Assembly: GCA_020638975.1 (NCBI GenBank)
Contig: JACKHN010000006.1
Coordinates: 313,745 to 377,744, forward strand
Source of the DNA: Planctomycetaceae bacterium
Lineage (GTDB): Bacteria; Planctomycetota; Planctomycetia; Pirellulales; Pirellulaceae
Direction: 5' to 3'
DNA: 64,000 bases
In this document: positions 26,888-34,358 of the stretch, in pieces
How the letters are laid out: each line of letters opens with the position of its first letter
Numbering within the stretch: position 1 is the first letter of the stretch
Notes under the pieces: model-generated
Database searches by the model: none
What the model was told of the DNA's origin: nothing
Seen by the model: the letters and a program-made list of their open reading frames with translations, nothing else
Made by a program: the position numbers and the translations under genes

Positions 26888-27934
26888 CTATGGAACCTGT
26901 GTCGGCTGGCCATCGTGGATGTAAGCCAGACGAGCCAATGTGAGGTAATCAATCGTCTCGGCGAGGAACTGAGTCGACCCATCACACAAGACAAATTGAG
27001 CACCACCTGGATGAAGACTGTTGAAGTTCCACGCGTAGCTCTTTCCCTTTATGGCATTAGCCTGAACACAGGCGGCCCCCGTGGTACCGCTTATGAAGTC
27101 GCTGTTGACATTGTAATTCAGGTCATAACAAAACGTTCCAGCACCCAATGCGGTGGCGTCGAGCACGGTTGTGGAACCGGTGACGACCCGTCCATGACAG
27201 CAGGTGTGAGTACCTTGCAATCCCCATGGACCATAATTCGTCGAGGTCTTCTGCCGACCACCAGCCGCTTCGCCCATCGCGAGACTGCTAGAAGTGCCGT
27301 CTGTAATCGCGGCGAAGTTCGCCGCGCCGTTGTTACCAAACGCTCCCTGGCGGATATCACCCGACGTGCCCTGCCAATTGCCGCTGCCATCGGACATGCT
27401 ACCGGACGAAAAGATGTAGTTAGTCCGTCGCGCGTTCCGGAAGATGTACGGTTGCGTCGCCCCAACCAGAGTCTGACCGGTTTCCGGATGGGAAGGGCAT
27501 TCTAAAGTCGGAATGCGCTGACTGGTAAATGGGTCGTTCACAACCGAAATGGGTGCTGGTGTCAGGCTGGTATTATTACGTTCAGAGGTCGCGACGTTGA
27601 AGTTAATTTGGTCGTGCAGTGGTTGCTGTTCGATGAATGGCAGCAAGAACAGCCAGCCAGAGTGATTGCGCGGCCCTTCGGGGAAATTCGCGGTCACGTA
27701 GGCTTGACTGACATGGCCGCTGTTCAAAAGTGCTGGGGGAAACACTTTATAGGTGTCGTGATAGTTGTGGATAGCGATACCTGCTTGCTTCAAATTATTG
27801 CTGCATTGCATTCGACGTGCGGCTTCTCGTGCAGCCTGGACTGCCGGAAGCAATAGGGCGACGAGGATGCCAATAATGGCGATCACTACAAGCAACTCTA
27901 CCAGTGTAAAACCTTGACGGATGTTCCTTGACAT
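26888..27934 (-). CDS. DUF1559 prepilin-like protein
   Basis: A 348-aa protein beginning with a type IV prepilin/pseudopilin signal: the leader ends RQG and the hydrophobic helix FTLVELLVVIAIIGILVALL follows, continuing LPAVQAAREAARRMQCSNNLKQ. Cleavage after Gly and methylation of Phe are expected. The C-terminus has the His-x9-Asp-Gly motif (NSLHPGGAQFVLCDGSTQFL) that defines DUF1559. The family is massively expanded in Planctomycetota and is thought to be surface- or pilus-associated; the role is unknown. No pilus assembly genes are nearby. Confidence 0.95.
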   Translation of the reverse strand: MSRNIRQGFTLVELLVVIAIIGILVALLLPAVQAAREAARRMQCSNNLKQAGIAIHNYHDTYKVFPPALLNSGHVSQAYVTANFPEGPRNHSGWLFLLPFIEQQPLHDQINFNVATSERNNTSLTPAPISVVNDPFTSQRIPTLECPSHPETGQTLVGATQPYIFRNARRTNYIFSSGSMSDGSGNWQGTSGDIRQGAFGNNGAANFAAITDGTSSSLAMGEAAGGRQKTSTNYGPWGLQGTHTCCHGRVVTGSTTVLDATALGAGTFCYDLNYNVNSDFISGTTGAACVQANAIKGKSYAWNFNSLHPGGAQFVLCDGSTQFLAETIDYLTLARLAYIHDGQPTQVP

Positions 27935-28534
27935 TTGGGAGAAACCCTTACAGAACGAGGAGAGTAAGCCGCATCGGCGGCACGAAATACCTTCGAACTC
28001 GGAACAAAAAGAGGCGTTGTTGCTGCTTGTCGGACCACCCTCCTGAAAGTTGTGGGAACGGATAACTCACGTCGCTGTCGCTAAAAATCCCAACCGAAGA
28101 GCGACCTGAGGCCAGAACCTCCCAGGGCTTTGGTTCTGTTCAATCTGCACAATTTTGTAAGACGGATCTCCGAAGCCGTCGTACTCAGTAATTCGTTGTT
28201 CGACGGCTTCGGAGAGCCCTCGTACGAATCCATTCAAATTGAAAAACTGAAAAGCCCTGCAGAACCTCCCACGAATGGTGTGCATCTAGTCGGTAGCTAC
28301 TATAACTGAAGCTAAACCCCGCACGCATAGATTTCGATTCGCGTTTTTTGACTGAAATACCTATTAATTGTGGGAAGCCACAATCGCGACAACTACCGCG
28401 TTCCTCATCGACAGGCCTCGATTCGAGTGGAAGAATGAAAAAGCATCGAAATCAATTATTCGTTCGTCAGATTTCACCAAAGTCGACCGCACTCTGGGCG
28501 ACACCCACCTGAAGGGGGCAATTGTTACTACCTG
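27935..28534. other. 600-bp intergenic region upstream of DUF1559 gene
   Basis: Apart from the family A repeat (28157-28258) nothing is recognised. GAACGAGGAG just upstream of 27940 may be part of the DUF1559 ribosome binding region, and its promoter probably lies within 27950-28100. AT-rich stretches near 28330-28470 (TTTTTTGACTG, ATTATTCG) could contain a promoter, but it is not assignable. Confidence 0.4.
28157..28258 (+). repeat. Interspersed repeat family A, copy 2
   Basis: Contains a perfect 14-bp inverted repeat, CTCCGAAGCCGTCG at 28168-28181 and CGACGGCTTCGGAG at 28201-28214, then TTGAAAAACTGAAAAGCCC. Order, spacing and flanks match copy 1 at 1269-1396, although stem bases differ and covary (CGACGGGC in copy 1, CGAAGCCGTCG here), which suggests that the folded shape is kept. 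Confidence 0.7.
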
Positions 28535-29944
28535 TTAGTATCGATCCTCGTCACTCAGCAACCGTTCGACCTCGTCCGAATGCTTTGCGATCTCCAACAC
28601 GCTCTTTCGGATTTCTTCGGGGTCGCAAGTGGCTCGCGGGTACGCGTTCACCATCACAAAATGCGGCTCGCCATCGATGGACTGAATCGCAACCGATCCG
28701 TGACTGATCGTCGCATTCAACTGCAGCGCTCGCTCGTAAAACTGATCCGCCGCCCGTCCACAAATGCTAAACGTTCGTACGATCGACTCGCCGGTTTCGG
28801 CATCCTCGCTGATTTCGACTTGCACGGTTTGTTGGCGATCACTCGGCAAACGAACGCATATGGCAAACCGCTCGGCTTGCTCGACGATATCGACGGAAGT
28901 GTTTCGGAATGCCTCCTGGAGAAGGGAACGGAGAGGTCGCAAACTCCCAAACGTCGCTAACAGCTCTTCGTACAGCACAGTAGCATCCTCGTGTCGTGTT
29001 GAGTAGTCCTTAGCAAGGGCGCGTTGCAAGATACGAACGACGCCGACCGGAAGACCGCAGTCCTCTGGGTGGATGTCAATCTCGGACCCGCGATGATGAA
29101 AGCGAACAAGCTCGTTGATCGATTGCGTTTCGACGGGCAAACGCCCGATCAACAACGAGTAATAAGTGACTCCCATCGCATAGATATCGCTTTGTGTGGT
29201 CGCTGGCTTTCCCGTGAACAGTTCAGGGGCCATAAAGTTCGGCGTGCCACAGAGCATTCTGCCGGCGATCGGCTCGTTGGTTGCCAGCCGCTTCGCGAGC
29301 CCAAAGTCAGCCAGTTTCGCGTCGCGAGCTGGGGTTACCATCACATTCCCCGGCTTAATATCGCGATGCACCATCCCAAACGTGTGTGCCGCGGCGAGTG
29401 CCGAGCAGACTTGTAACATCAAGCGAGTCGCTTCCAAAGGCTCTAGCACACCGCTCCGCTCCAACATCCGGCCCAGCGATTCGCCGCCGACGTATTCCAT
29501 CTCGATATAGTGACGCCCGTCTGCTTCTCCGATGGTGTGCAATGCGACAACGTGTGGATGCACCAGCGCGGCAGCAGAACGAGCCTCGGCCAAAAACGCT
29601 TCCGCCGCGTCCTTATCCCGTTCGATGGTAATGGGTCGCAACACCTTGATCGCACAAGGTCGCTCCAGCGTCAGATGCTTTGCCAAATACACGCGAGCCA
29701 TCCCCCCTTCCCCGAGGAAACGCTCAATTTGGTAATGCGCGAGCCGTTTCCCGACCAACGCACTCGGAGCTTCGGAGGCATCGCCCACCGATTCGGCGGT
29801 CGCGAAACTGACCGTATCCAGCTCCAATGTTTGCCCGTCGTGCCAGGAAACAAGCTCCGTGTCACATTCCGGACATGATCGCTGCGCACTTTCAACGGCA
29901 AACTGCTGATCGCAACGGCGGCAATATCGTTTCGTTTTCGTCAT
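28535..29944 (-). CDS. Ser/Thr protein kinase with N-terminal zinc ribbon
   Basis: A 469-aa protein; ATG at 29944 with GAGGGG upstream is preferred to an earlier frame start. Residues 8-27 are a zinc ribbon (CRRC...CPEC; Cys8, 11, 24, 27). The kinase domain follows from about residue 67: GEGGMARVYLAKHL (P-loop), CAIKVL (Lys), HRDIKPGNVMV (catalytic loop), LADFGLAK (DFG) and GTPNFMAPE. The kinase ends near 330, and the remaining 140 residues form an unrecognised alpha/beta domain (AICVRLPSDRQQTVQVEI, HFVMVNAYPRATCDPEEIRKSVLEI). No transmembrane segment, so it is a soluble PKN2-type kinase. Targets unknown. Confidence 0.93.
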   Translation of the reverse strand: MTKTKRYCRRCDQQFAVESAQRSCPECDTELVSWHDGQTLELDTVSFATAESVGDASEAPSALVGKRLAHYQIERFLGEGGMARVYLAKHLTLERPCAIKVLRPITIERDKDAAEAFLAEARSAAALVHPHVVALHTIGEADGRHYIEMEYVGGESLGRMLERSGVLEPLEATRLMLQVCSALAAAHTFGMVHRDIKPGNVMVTPARDAKLADFGLAKRLATNEPIAGRMLCGTPNFMAPELFTGKPATTQSDIYAMGVTYYSLLIGRLPVETQSINELVRFHHRGSEIDIHPEDCGLPVGVVRILQRALAKDYSTRHEDATVLYEELLATFGSLRPLRSLLQEAFRNTSVDIVEQAERFAICVRLPSDRQQTVQVEISEDAETGESIVRTFSICGRAADQFYERALQLNATISHGSVAIQSIDGEPHFVMVNAYPRATCDPEEIRKSVLEIAKHSDEVERLLSDEDRY

Positions 29945-29998
29945 AGTCACCCCTCGGTGCGTCAGTATACCCGCCGGCACACCACGCGGCATTAGGTC

Positions 29999-30178
29999 GT
30001 GGTACAGTTTGCGATTCCTGAAAGTAGGACGGCCACTCTTGGCCGTCTTCAGTCGGGCAGGAGTGCCCGACTTACCGCACTCTTGGCCGTCTTTTCTCCG
30101 GCAGGAGTGCCCGACTTACCGCACTCTTGGCCGTCTTTTCTCCGGCAGGAGTGCCCGACTTTTGGCTAACTGTACCAC
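29999..30178 (+). repeat. 180-bp hairpin-array element, family C, copy 1
   Basis: Bounded by perfect 11-bp terminal inverted repeats, GTGGTACAGTT at 29999-30009 and AACTGTACCAC at 30168-30178. Inside are three tandem 44-bp units (CTCTT starts at 30036, 30080, 30124), each containing GGCCGTC and a palindrome of the form TCGGGCA-GGAG-TGCCCGA (GACGGCCA-CTCT-TGGCCGTC also forms a hairpin). It lies in the divergent spacer between the kinase and the FG-GAP gene. The second copy at 31606-31785 has the same length and orientation. Confidence 0.85.
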
Positions 30179-30261
30179 TACTCGACATTCGCCTCTCGCG
30201 CATTGCCGCAGCCGATCCGTTATGATGTGAAATCAACTGGTTACGCATTTCCGCTCTCTCC

Positions 30262-31512
30262 ATGAGGATTCAAGTCGTGTCGAGATATATTGGTCGAATC
30301 GTGGCACTGCAATTACTCTGTACTTTCATCGTCACTTCCGCATTCGCAGAGACTCCCACCATTCGCTTTGCGAAAACTCAGTTGGATGCCAAGTTTCGTA
30401 GCGAGGGAGTCGCTGTGGGCGATTTCAACAAAGATGGCAAGATGGATATTGCAGCCGGCTTCGTGTGGTACGAGGCTCCTGATTGGACGTTACACACGAT
30501 CGTCACTGAGCCGCCATCGGCCGGACGCAATGCGGATCTCGGAGTTCCCTTGCACTTCGATCCGAAGAGCTACAGTAATTCATTCTGTAACTTCGCCGAA
30601 GACGTGAATGGCGACGGCTGGACGGATCTGATCGTGGCGGATTTCCCCGGCACGCCGACTTGGTGGTTCGAGAATCCTCAAGGCAAAGATGGAGATTGGA
30701 AGAAGCATCTCTGCACCCCTGTCACGAACAACGAGAGCCCAGACTTTCTTGATCTTGACGGAGACGGGAAACGCGAACTTATTGCTGGCTTCTCACCCGA
30801 TCCGGCACAGTCCGACGGACCGGATCGCCAAATGGCATACATCAAACCAGACAAAGACCCTTACAAGCCGTGGCACATTCACGCTGTTTCGGCGAAGGCC
30901 GCGCCGGGTACCAAGCGTTACTCGCACGGACTCGGCGTTGGCGACGTAAATGGCGACGGACGCAATGACATCCTGTGCGCTGATGGCTGGTGGGAATCAC
31001 CGCAATCGCCGAGCGACGAGTTGTGGAAGTTTCACGAAGTTCCCTTTGGCGAGCGAGCTGGCGAAGGCAAAGCGGCCCAGATGTTTGCTTACGATTTCGA
31101 TGGTGATGGTGACAATGATGTTTTGAGCAGCAGCCCGCATAGCTTTGGCATCTGGTGGCACGAGCAATTCCCCGGTGGCAATTGGAAGACACACGAGATT
31201 GATAAGAGCTTTTCGCAAACACACGGCGTCTGCCTGGCGGACATCAATGGCGATGGCTTGATGGACTTTGTCACCGGCAAGCGTTGGTGGGCGCACGGTG
31301 GGAGTGATCCAGGTGGCGACCAGCCAGCAGTCTTCTACTGGTTTGAACTGGCTCGCGAGAACGGACGTCCCCATTGGATCCGCCACCAGTTCGATCACAA
31401 CAGCGGCGTCGGAACTCAATTCCAAGTCGCCGATGTGAACGGCGACGGATTGCTCGACGTTGTTTCGTCGAACAAGAAAGGCGTCTATTATTTCCAGCAA
31501 GCCCGCGACTAG
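30262..31512 (+). CDS. FG-GAP/VCBS repeat secreted protein
   Basis: A 416-aa protein with a signal peptide (ALQLLCTFIVTSAFAE). It carries about six FG-GAP-like calcium-binding repeats, seen as the spaced motifs VAVGDFNKDGKMDIA, EDVNGDGWTDLIVADF, LDLDGDGKRELIAGF, VGDVNGDGRNDILCADG, YDFDGDGDNDVLSSS, LADINGDGLMDFVTGKRW and VADVNGDGLLDVVSS, consistent with a seven-bladed beta-propeller. Such proteins bind ligands or carry out cell-surface roles; enzymatic function is not evident. The gene is bracketed by two direct 180-bp repeats, and its stop codon overlaps a family B repeat. Confidence 0.9.
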   Translation: MRIQVVSRYIGRIVALQLLCTFIVTSAFAETPTIRFAKTQLDAKFRSEGVAVGDFNKDGKMDIAAGFVWYEAPDWTLHTIVTEPPSAGRNADLGVPLHFDPKSYSNSFCNFAEDVNGDGWTDLIVADFPGTPTWWFENPQGKDGDWKKHLCTPVTNNESPDFLDLDGDGKRELIAGFSPDPAQSDGPDRQMAYIKPDKDPYKPWHIHAVSAKAAPGTKRYSHGLGVGDVNGDGRNDILCADGWWESPQSPSDELWKFHEVPFGERAGEGKAAQMFAYDFDGDGDNDVLSSSPHSFGIWWHEQFPGGNWKTHEIDKSFSQTHGVCLADINGDGLMDFVTGKRWWAHGGSDPGGDQPAVFYWFELARENGRPHWIRHQFDHNSGVGTQFQVADVNGDGLLDVVSSNKKGVYYFQQARD

Positions 31513-31589
31513 TGCGAGTCGCACGGACCTATCGCGGTCTAATTTCCGGGGAATCTCAACGAAACAACGCTACGCTTACCCAAAGACCG
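31509..31589 (-). repeat. Interspersed repeat family B, copy 2 (inverted), overlapping a stop codon
   Basis: Begins with CTAGTGCGAGTCGCACGGAC and ends ...GCTTACCCAAAGACCG, the reverse complement of the copies at 4391-4480 and 50157-50245. Its first bases include the TAG stop of the FG-GAP gene (31510-31512). The palindromic GTGCGACTCGCAC core could form a hairpin just after the gene's end. Confidence 0.8.
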
Positions 31590-31605
31590 CTTGAGAAGCG
31601 AGGTC

Positions 31606-31785
31606 GCGGTACAGTTTGAAATTCCTGAAAGTAGGACGGCCACTCTTGGCCGTCTTTCGTCGGGCAGGAGTGCCCGACTTACCGCACTCTTGGCCGTCTT
31701 TCGTCGGGCAGGAGTGCCCGACTTACCGCACTCTTGGTGGTCTTTTGTCGGGCAGGAGTGCCTAGCTTACCGCAAACTGCACCAC
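31606..31785 (+). repeat. 180-bp hairpin-array element, family C, copy 2
   Basis: Same orientation, order and length as copy 1, with terminal repeats GCGGTACAGTTT at 31606-31617 and AAACTGCACCAC at 31774-31785, and three 44-bp hairpin units, the last of which has diverged (CTCTTGGTGGTC, GTGCCTAGC). It ends 4 bp before the stop codon of the convergent small secreted-protein gene. Confidence 0.85.
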
Positions 31786-31788
31786 TAC

Positions 31789-32163
31789 TCAGAAGCGACT
31801 ATAAGGTCGCGGGAAGAGGAATCCTGGATAGGCTGGATAGTAGCGGTATGCTGTTGGTGGGCCCGTCGGCGAACTCATCGCCGGCACGGTCGATGAAGGT
31901 GGCCGCGATGGCGAGTAGCCAAAGGCTGCGTTAATTGCCATTCGCTCTCGTCGCTGTGCGGCTCGCAATGCCGCATTACGATGGACCAATTCTCGTGCTG
32001 TTTCCTGACTTTGGTAACTACGCGACTCGAACGGCGGCGACGTATTTCGATCAGGGATAAAGAACCCTTCTTGAGATGAAGGTGCTGGTAATTCGGTGTC
32101 TTGGGCATGGACAGCCGGCGCACACAGGATTGTCAGCACGCACAGGCAAAACAGATTCTTCAT
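31789..32163 (-). CDS. Small secreted protein of unknown function
   Basis: A 124-aa protein. The ATG at 32163, preceded by AAGGA at proper spacing, is preferred to an in-frame ATG 9 bases upstream that would leave no spacing. A signal peptide is clear (MKNLFCLCVLTILCAPAVHAQ). The mature part is Pro/Ser/Tyr-rich with a short helical Arg/Gln-rich stretch (ARELVHRNAALRAAQRRERM) and a Tyr/Pro-rich tail (AYRYYPAYPGFLFPRPY). No family recognised. The gene converges with the FG-GAP gene. Confidence 0.65.
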   Translation of the reverse strand: MKNLFCLCVLTILCAPAVHAQDTELPAPSSQEGFFIPDRNTSPPFESRSYQSQETARELVHRNAALRAAQRRERMAINAAFGYSPSRPPSSTVPAMSSPTGPPTAYRYYPAYPGFLFPRPYSRF

Positions 32164-32403
32164 AACCAGCATTCCTTGCTGCGACTCGTCGCTTAATTCA
32201 AGTTCTGCGCTTCACGATGCGCGCGTCTACTAGTACGAGTCGGCCTTTACCGATTGGAACATTTAACCTGTTCGCCAACGCGACAGAGGCGACGACAGAC
32301 GCCTTATTGAGGCGCAAACTGCACAGAGGACAGCACTTGAGAGACGCGACTGGCAATCGACGATGTGCCCACGTTGGCAAGCTGTATCGAATCCGTAAGC
32401 TGT

Positions 32404-33198
32404 TCAGGCAGCGTTGATCCGCGAACCGATCACTCGCGAGTACAGAAGTTTGCTGTCGCGATGTGCGTAAACCGCCAGGTAGTAGACTCGCCCATTAGCC
32501 TGCCATGCGCCGACATGCCATCCATTAGGAGACGGGTATCCGGCGGGTGGCGACGGCGGAAACACTTCAGTAGACGTTGGCTTACTTACGAACAGTCGCA
32601 CGATCTCGCCGTTCTCTTGGGGTGTCATGTTTAAGTCGTAACAGAGAGTCCGTTGCTTCAAAACCCACTGCCAGCGATCGTCACTTCGGAGTTCAAGCGG
32701 CTTCCACGCCGGAAAGTCCTGAGGAGAGGAAACGTCGGCAATCCGCTGCCAGTCCGCCTCGTCAAAATCCTCATTCCATCGGTCCACACGCTCGGCGACG
32801 GCACGATCGGATGGCGTCGACTTCTGCTGCGGCATCGCGAACCAAATCGAAACCACAGCGGCCACCGTTGCCAAAGACGCCATGCCTGCTCTCACGGTGA
32901 ACCATCGTCGTGACGTCCTCTTCGCCGGCTCAACTGCGGTCTCGACGTCTGCAACCGCAGGCTCCTCCTCGAACTGATCGAGCGACGCCAATAGGCGTTC
33001 GGCGAATCCAGGCGGAGGCGCGACAGCCTGAAAGGTCGTTCGCAGTGTGGTGTCGAACTCCTGGGATCGCGCAAAGACTCGCTGCAGCTTCGAATCCTCC
33101 GACAACGCTTGAGCCAACTCGCTGAATTCAGGTTGGTCGAGATCGTCGTGGCCCGGTCGACATGCATCAATCATGTCGTGCAATGGTTCAGATTTCAT
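32404..33198 (-). CDS. Putative anti-sigma factor, membrane-bound
   Basis: A 264-aa protein whose ATG (33198-33196) lies 2 bp after the stop of the ECF sigma factor gene, so the two are probably translationally coupled. Residues 1-95 are acidic and helical (DMIDACRPGHDDLDQPEFSEL), but no HxxxCxxC zinc anti-sigma motif is present. A single membrane helix at about 103-122 (RAGMASLATVAAVVSIWFAM) separates it from a periplasmic domain rich in Trp (WNEDFDEADWQRIADVSSPQ; GYPSPNGWHVGAWQANGRVYYLAVYAH). The position and one-helix layout support an anti-sigma role; sequence recognition of the family is weak. Confidence 0.7.
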   Translation of the reverse strand: MKSEPLHDMIDACRPGHDDLDQPEFSELAQALSEDSKLQRVFARSQEFDTTLRTTFQAVAPPPGFAERLLASLDQFEEEPAVADVETAVEPAKRTSRRWFTVRAGMASLATVAAVVSIWFAMPQQKSTPSDRAVAERVDRWNEDFDEADWQRIADVSSPQDFPAWKPLELRSDDRWQWVLKQRTLCYDLNMTPQENGEIVRLFVSKPTSTEVFPPSPPAGYPSPNGWHVGAWQANGRVYYLAVYAHRDSKLLYSRVIGSRINAA

Positions 33199-33200
33199 GA

Positions 33201-33794
33201 TTACTTCAGCGATCTTATAGGAGTAGGTTGCTTCTGATCTTGGTCGTCAGCGGATGACGGTGATTCGTCGGTATGCTTTAAAGCCGCAGTTGCCATGGCG
33301 TGTCGAAGACGGCCTTTTGCTCTCGCCAGCCGGCTCATTACGGTGCCGATCGGGATATCCAATTGCTCGGCAATCTCTTTGTAGGAAAGCTCTTCGTAGT
33401 AAAACATCGTGACACAAAGTTTGAACTCATCGCCAAGTTCATTGAGCGCGGATTGAAGTCGCTCTTCGTCGAATGGACAATCATCTGGGAAACGGTCCGG
33501 GATCTCATCCACATTCAGTTCAAAGTTCACCGCCGCCGAAGGGCGTTGTCGGCGGCGACTTTTCAGGAACGACGTCCGAGTGATTGTGTACAGCCAACGG
33601 ATCACCTTGTCCTGCTCACGAACTTGATGCATCCGCTGATGGGCGATCATGAACGTCTGCTGCGTCAGATCCTCGGCGTCGGCTACCGATCCCGACAAGC
33701 GATACGCGTATCCGTAAATCGCGGAATAATGTTGTTCCACGAGTTCACGGAGACGGGTCGGCTCGGAGGATGCAGTTTGAGCTGCCGCTGACAT
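33201..33794 (-). CDS. ECF RNA polymerase sigma factor
   Basis: A 197-aa sigma-70 family protein, started at the ATG at 33794 since the upstream extension is not family-like. Region 2: VEQHYSAIYGYAYRLSGSVADAEDLTQQTFMIAHQRM, with VIRWLYTITRTSFLKSRRR. Region 4: LGDEFKLCVTMFYYEELSYKEIAEQLDIPIGTVMSRLARAKGRLR, the helix-turn-helix that reads the -35 box. There is no region 3, as expected for ECF factors. It is followed by its likely anti-sigma factor. The inducing signal is unknown; the target promoter is commonly its own, but no sequence could be assigned. Confidence 0.95.
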   Translation of the reverse strand: MSAAAQTASSEPTRLRELVEQHYSAIYGYAYRLSGSVADAEDLTQQTFMIAHQRMHQVREQDKVIRWLYTITRTSFLKSRRRQRPSAAVNFELNVDEIPDRFPDDCPFDEERLQSALNELGDEFKLCVTMFYYEELSYKEIAEQLDIPIGTVMSRLARAKGRLRHAMATAALKHTDESPSSADDQDQKQPTPIRSLK

Positions 33795-34011
33795 TGGGGA
33801 CTCGGCGGATAGTTGATTAACACGACCGGCGGTAGTACAGATCCGATGGCTTGGCGCGAAATTCCTGATAAATCCGAATTTCTTCGGGAATAATATCGTA
33901 TCCTTCTGGGTCAAGCCTTGTATCGAACCAACAAGAGCTGTTCAAGCATAACCTAGCCATTCGGCCAAAGCCTGGACATCTCAATACACCCTATTTACGA
34001 AGGATGTTCAC

Positions 34012-34302
34012 ATGAACAAGACATTTCGTATCGGCAGTTTGCTCATTGGTCTTGGCTTATGCATCGGCTGCGGCGCCCCCGACACTTCCACACAGGCCGA
34101 GCCGGCCATGGAAGCTCCTGGATATGAGCAGGAGATGACGGGCGCAGCGGAAGAGACCGCCGAGGTCGTCGAAGAGGCCGTGGTAGAAACAACGGAAGAA
34201 GCTCCTGCTGAAGCTCCTGCTGAAGCAGCCGCGCCAGAAGCACCAGCCGAAGCAGCACCTGCTGCGGAAGAAGCTGCTCCAGCGGCGACCGACGCCCCGT
34301 AG
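34012..34302 (+). CDS. Small Glu/Ala/Pro-rich lipoprotein
   Basis: A 96-aa protein. The signal peptide (MNKTFRIGSLLIGLGLCIGC) ends at Cys20 in a lipobox-like CIGC. The mature chain is almost entirely repetitive Glu, Ala, Pro and Val (VVEEAVVETTEEAPAEAPAE), hence highly acidic and probably extended in the periplasm as a spacer or binding tail. No function is recognised. It is divergent from the ECF sigma gene by about 217 bp, and an intrinsic terminator follows. Confidence 0.75.
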   Translation: MNKTFRIGSLLIGLGLCIGCGAPDTSTQAEPAMEAPGYEQEMTGAAEETAEVVEEAVVETTEEAPAEAPAEAAAPEAPAEAAPAAEEAAPAATDAP

Positions 34303-34328
34303 TATTATCGGGCCGTAAAAGAAGTACG

Positions 34329-34358
34329 AGCGACGGGAATTTCCCCGTCGCTTTTTTT
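34329..34358 (+). terminator. Rho-independent terminator of the small lipoprotein gene
   Basis: GCGACGGG at 34330-34337 pairs with CCCGTCGC at 34344-34351 around a six-base loop, and a run of seven T follows (34352-34358). The tract overlaps the TAA stop of the convergent uvrB gene (34357-34359). Confidence 0.88.

Noticed and set aside
30030..30150. Tandem 44-bp units considered as a CRISPR array
   Set aside because: Units are palindromic, contiguous and only three, with no variable spacers and no cas genes.
32198..32380. Minus-strand TTG-started 60-aa frame between the anti-sigma and small secreted-protein genes
   Set aside because: TTG start, no Shine-Dalgarno, no family; better explained as spacer.
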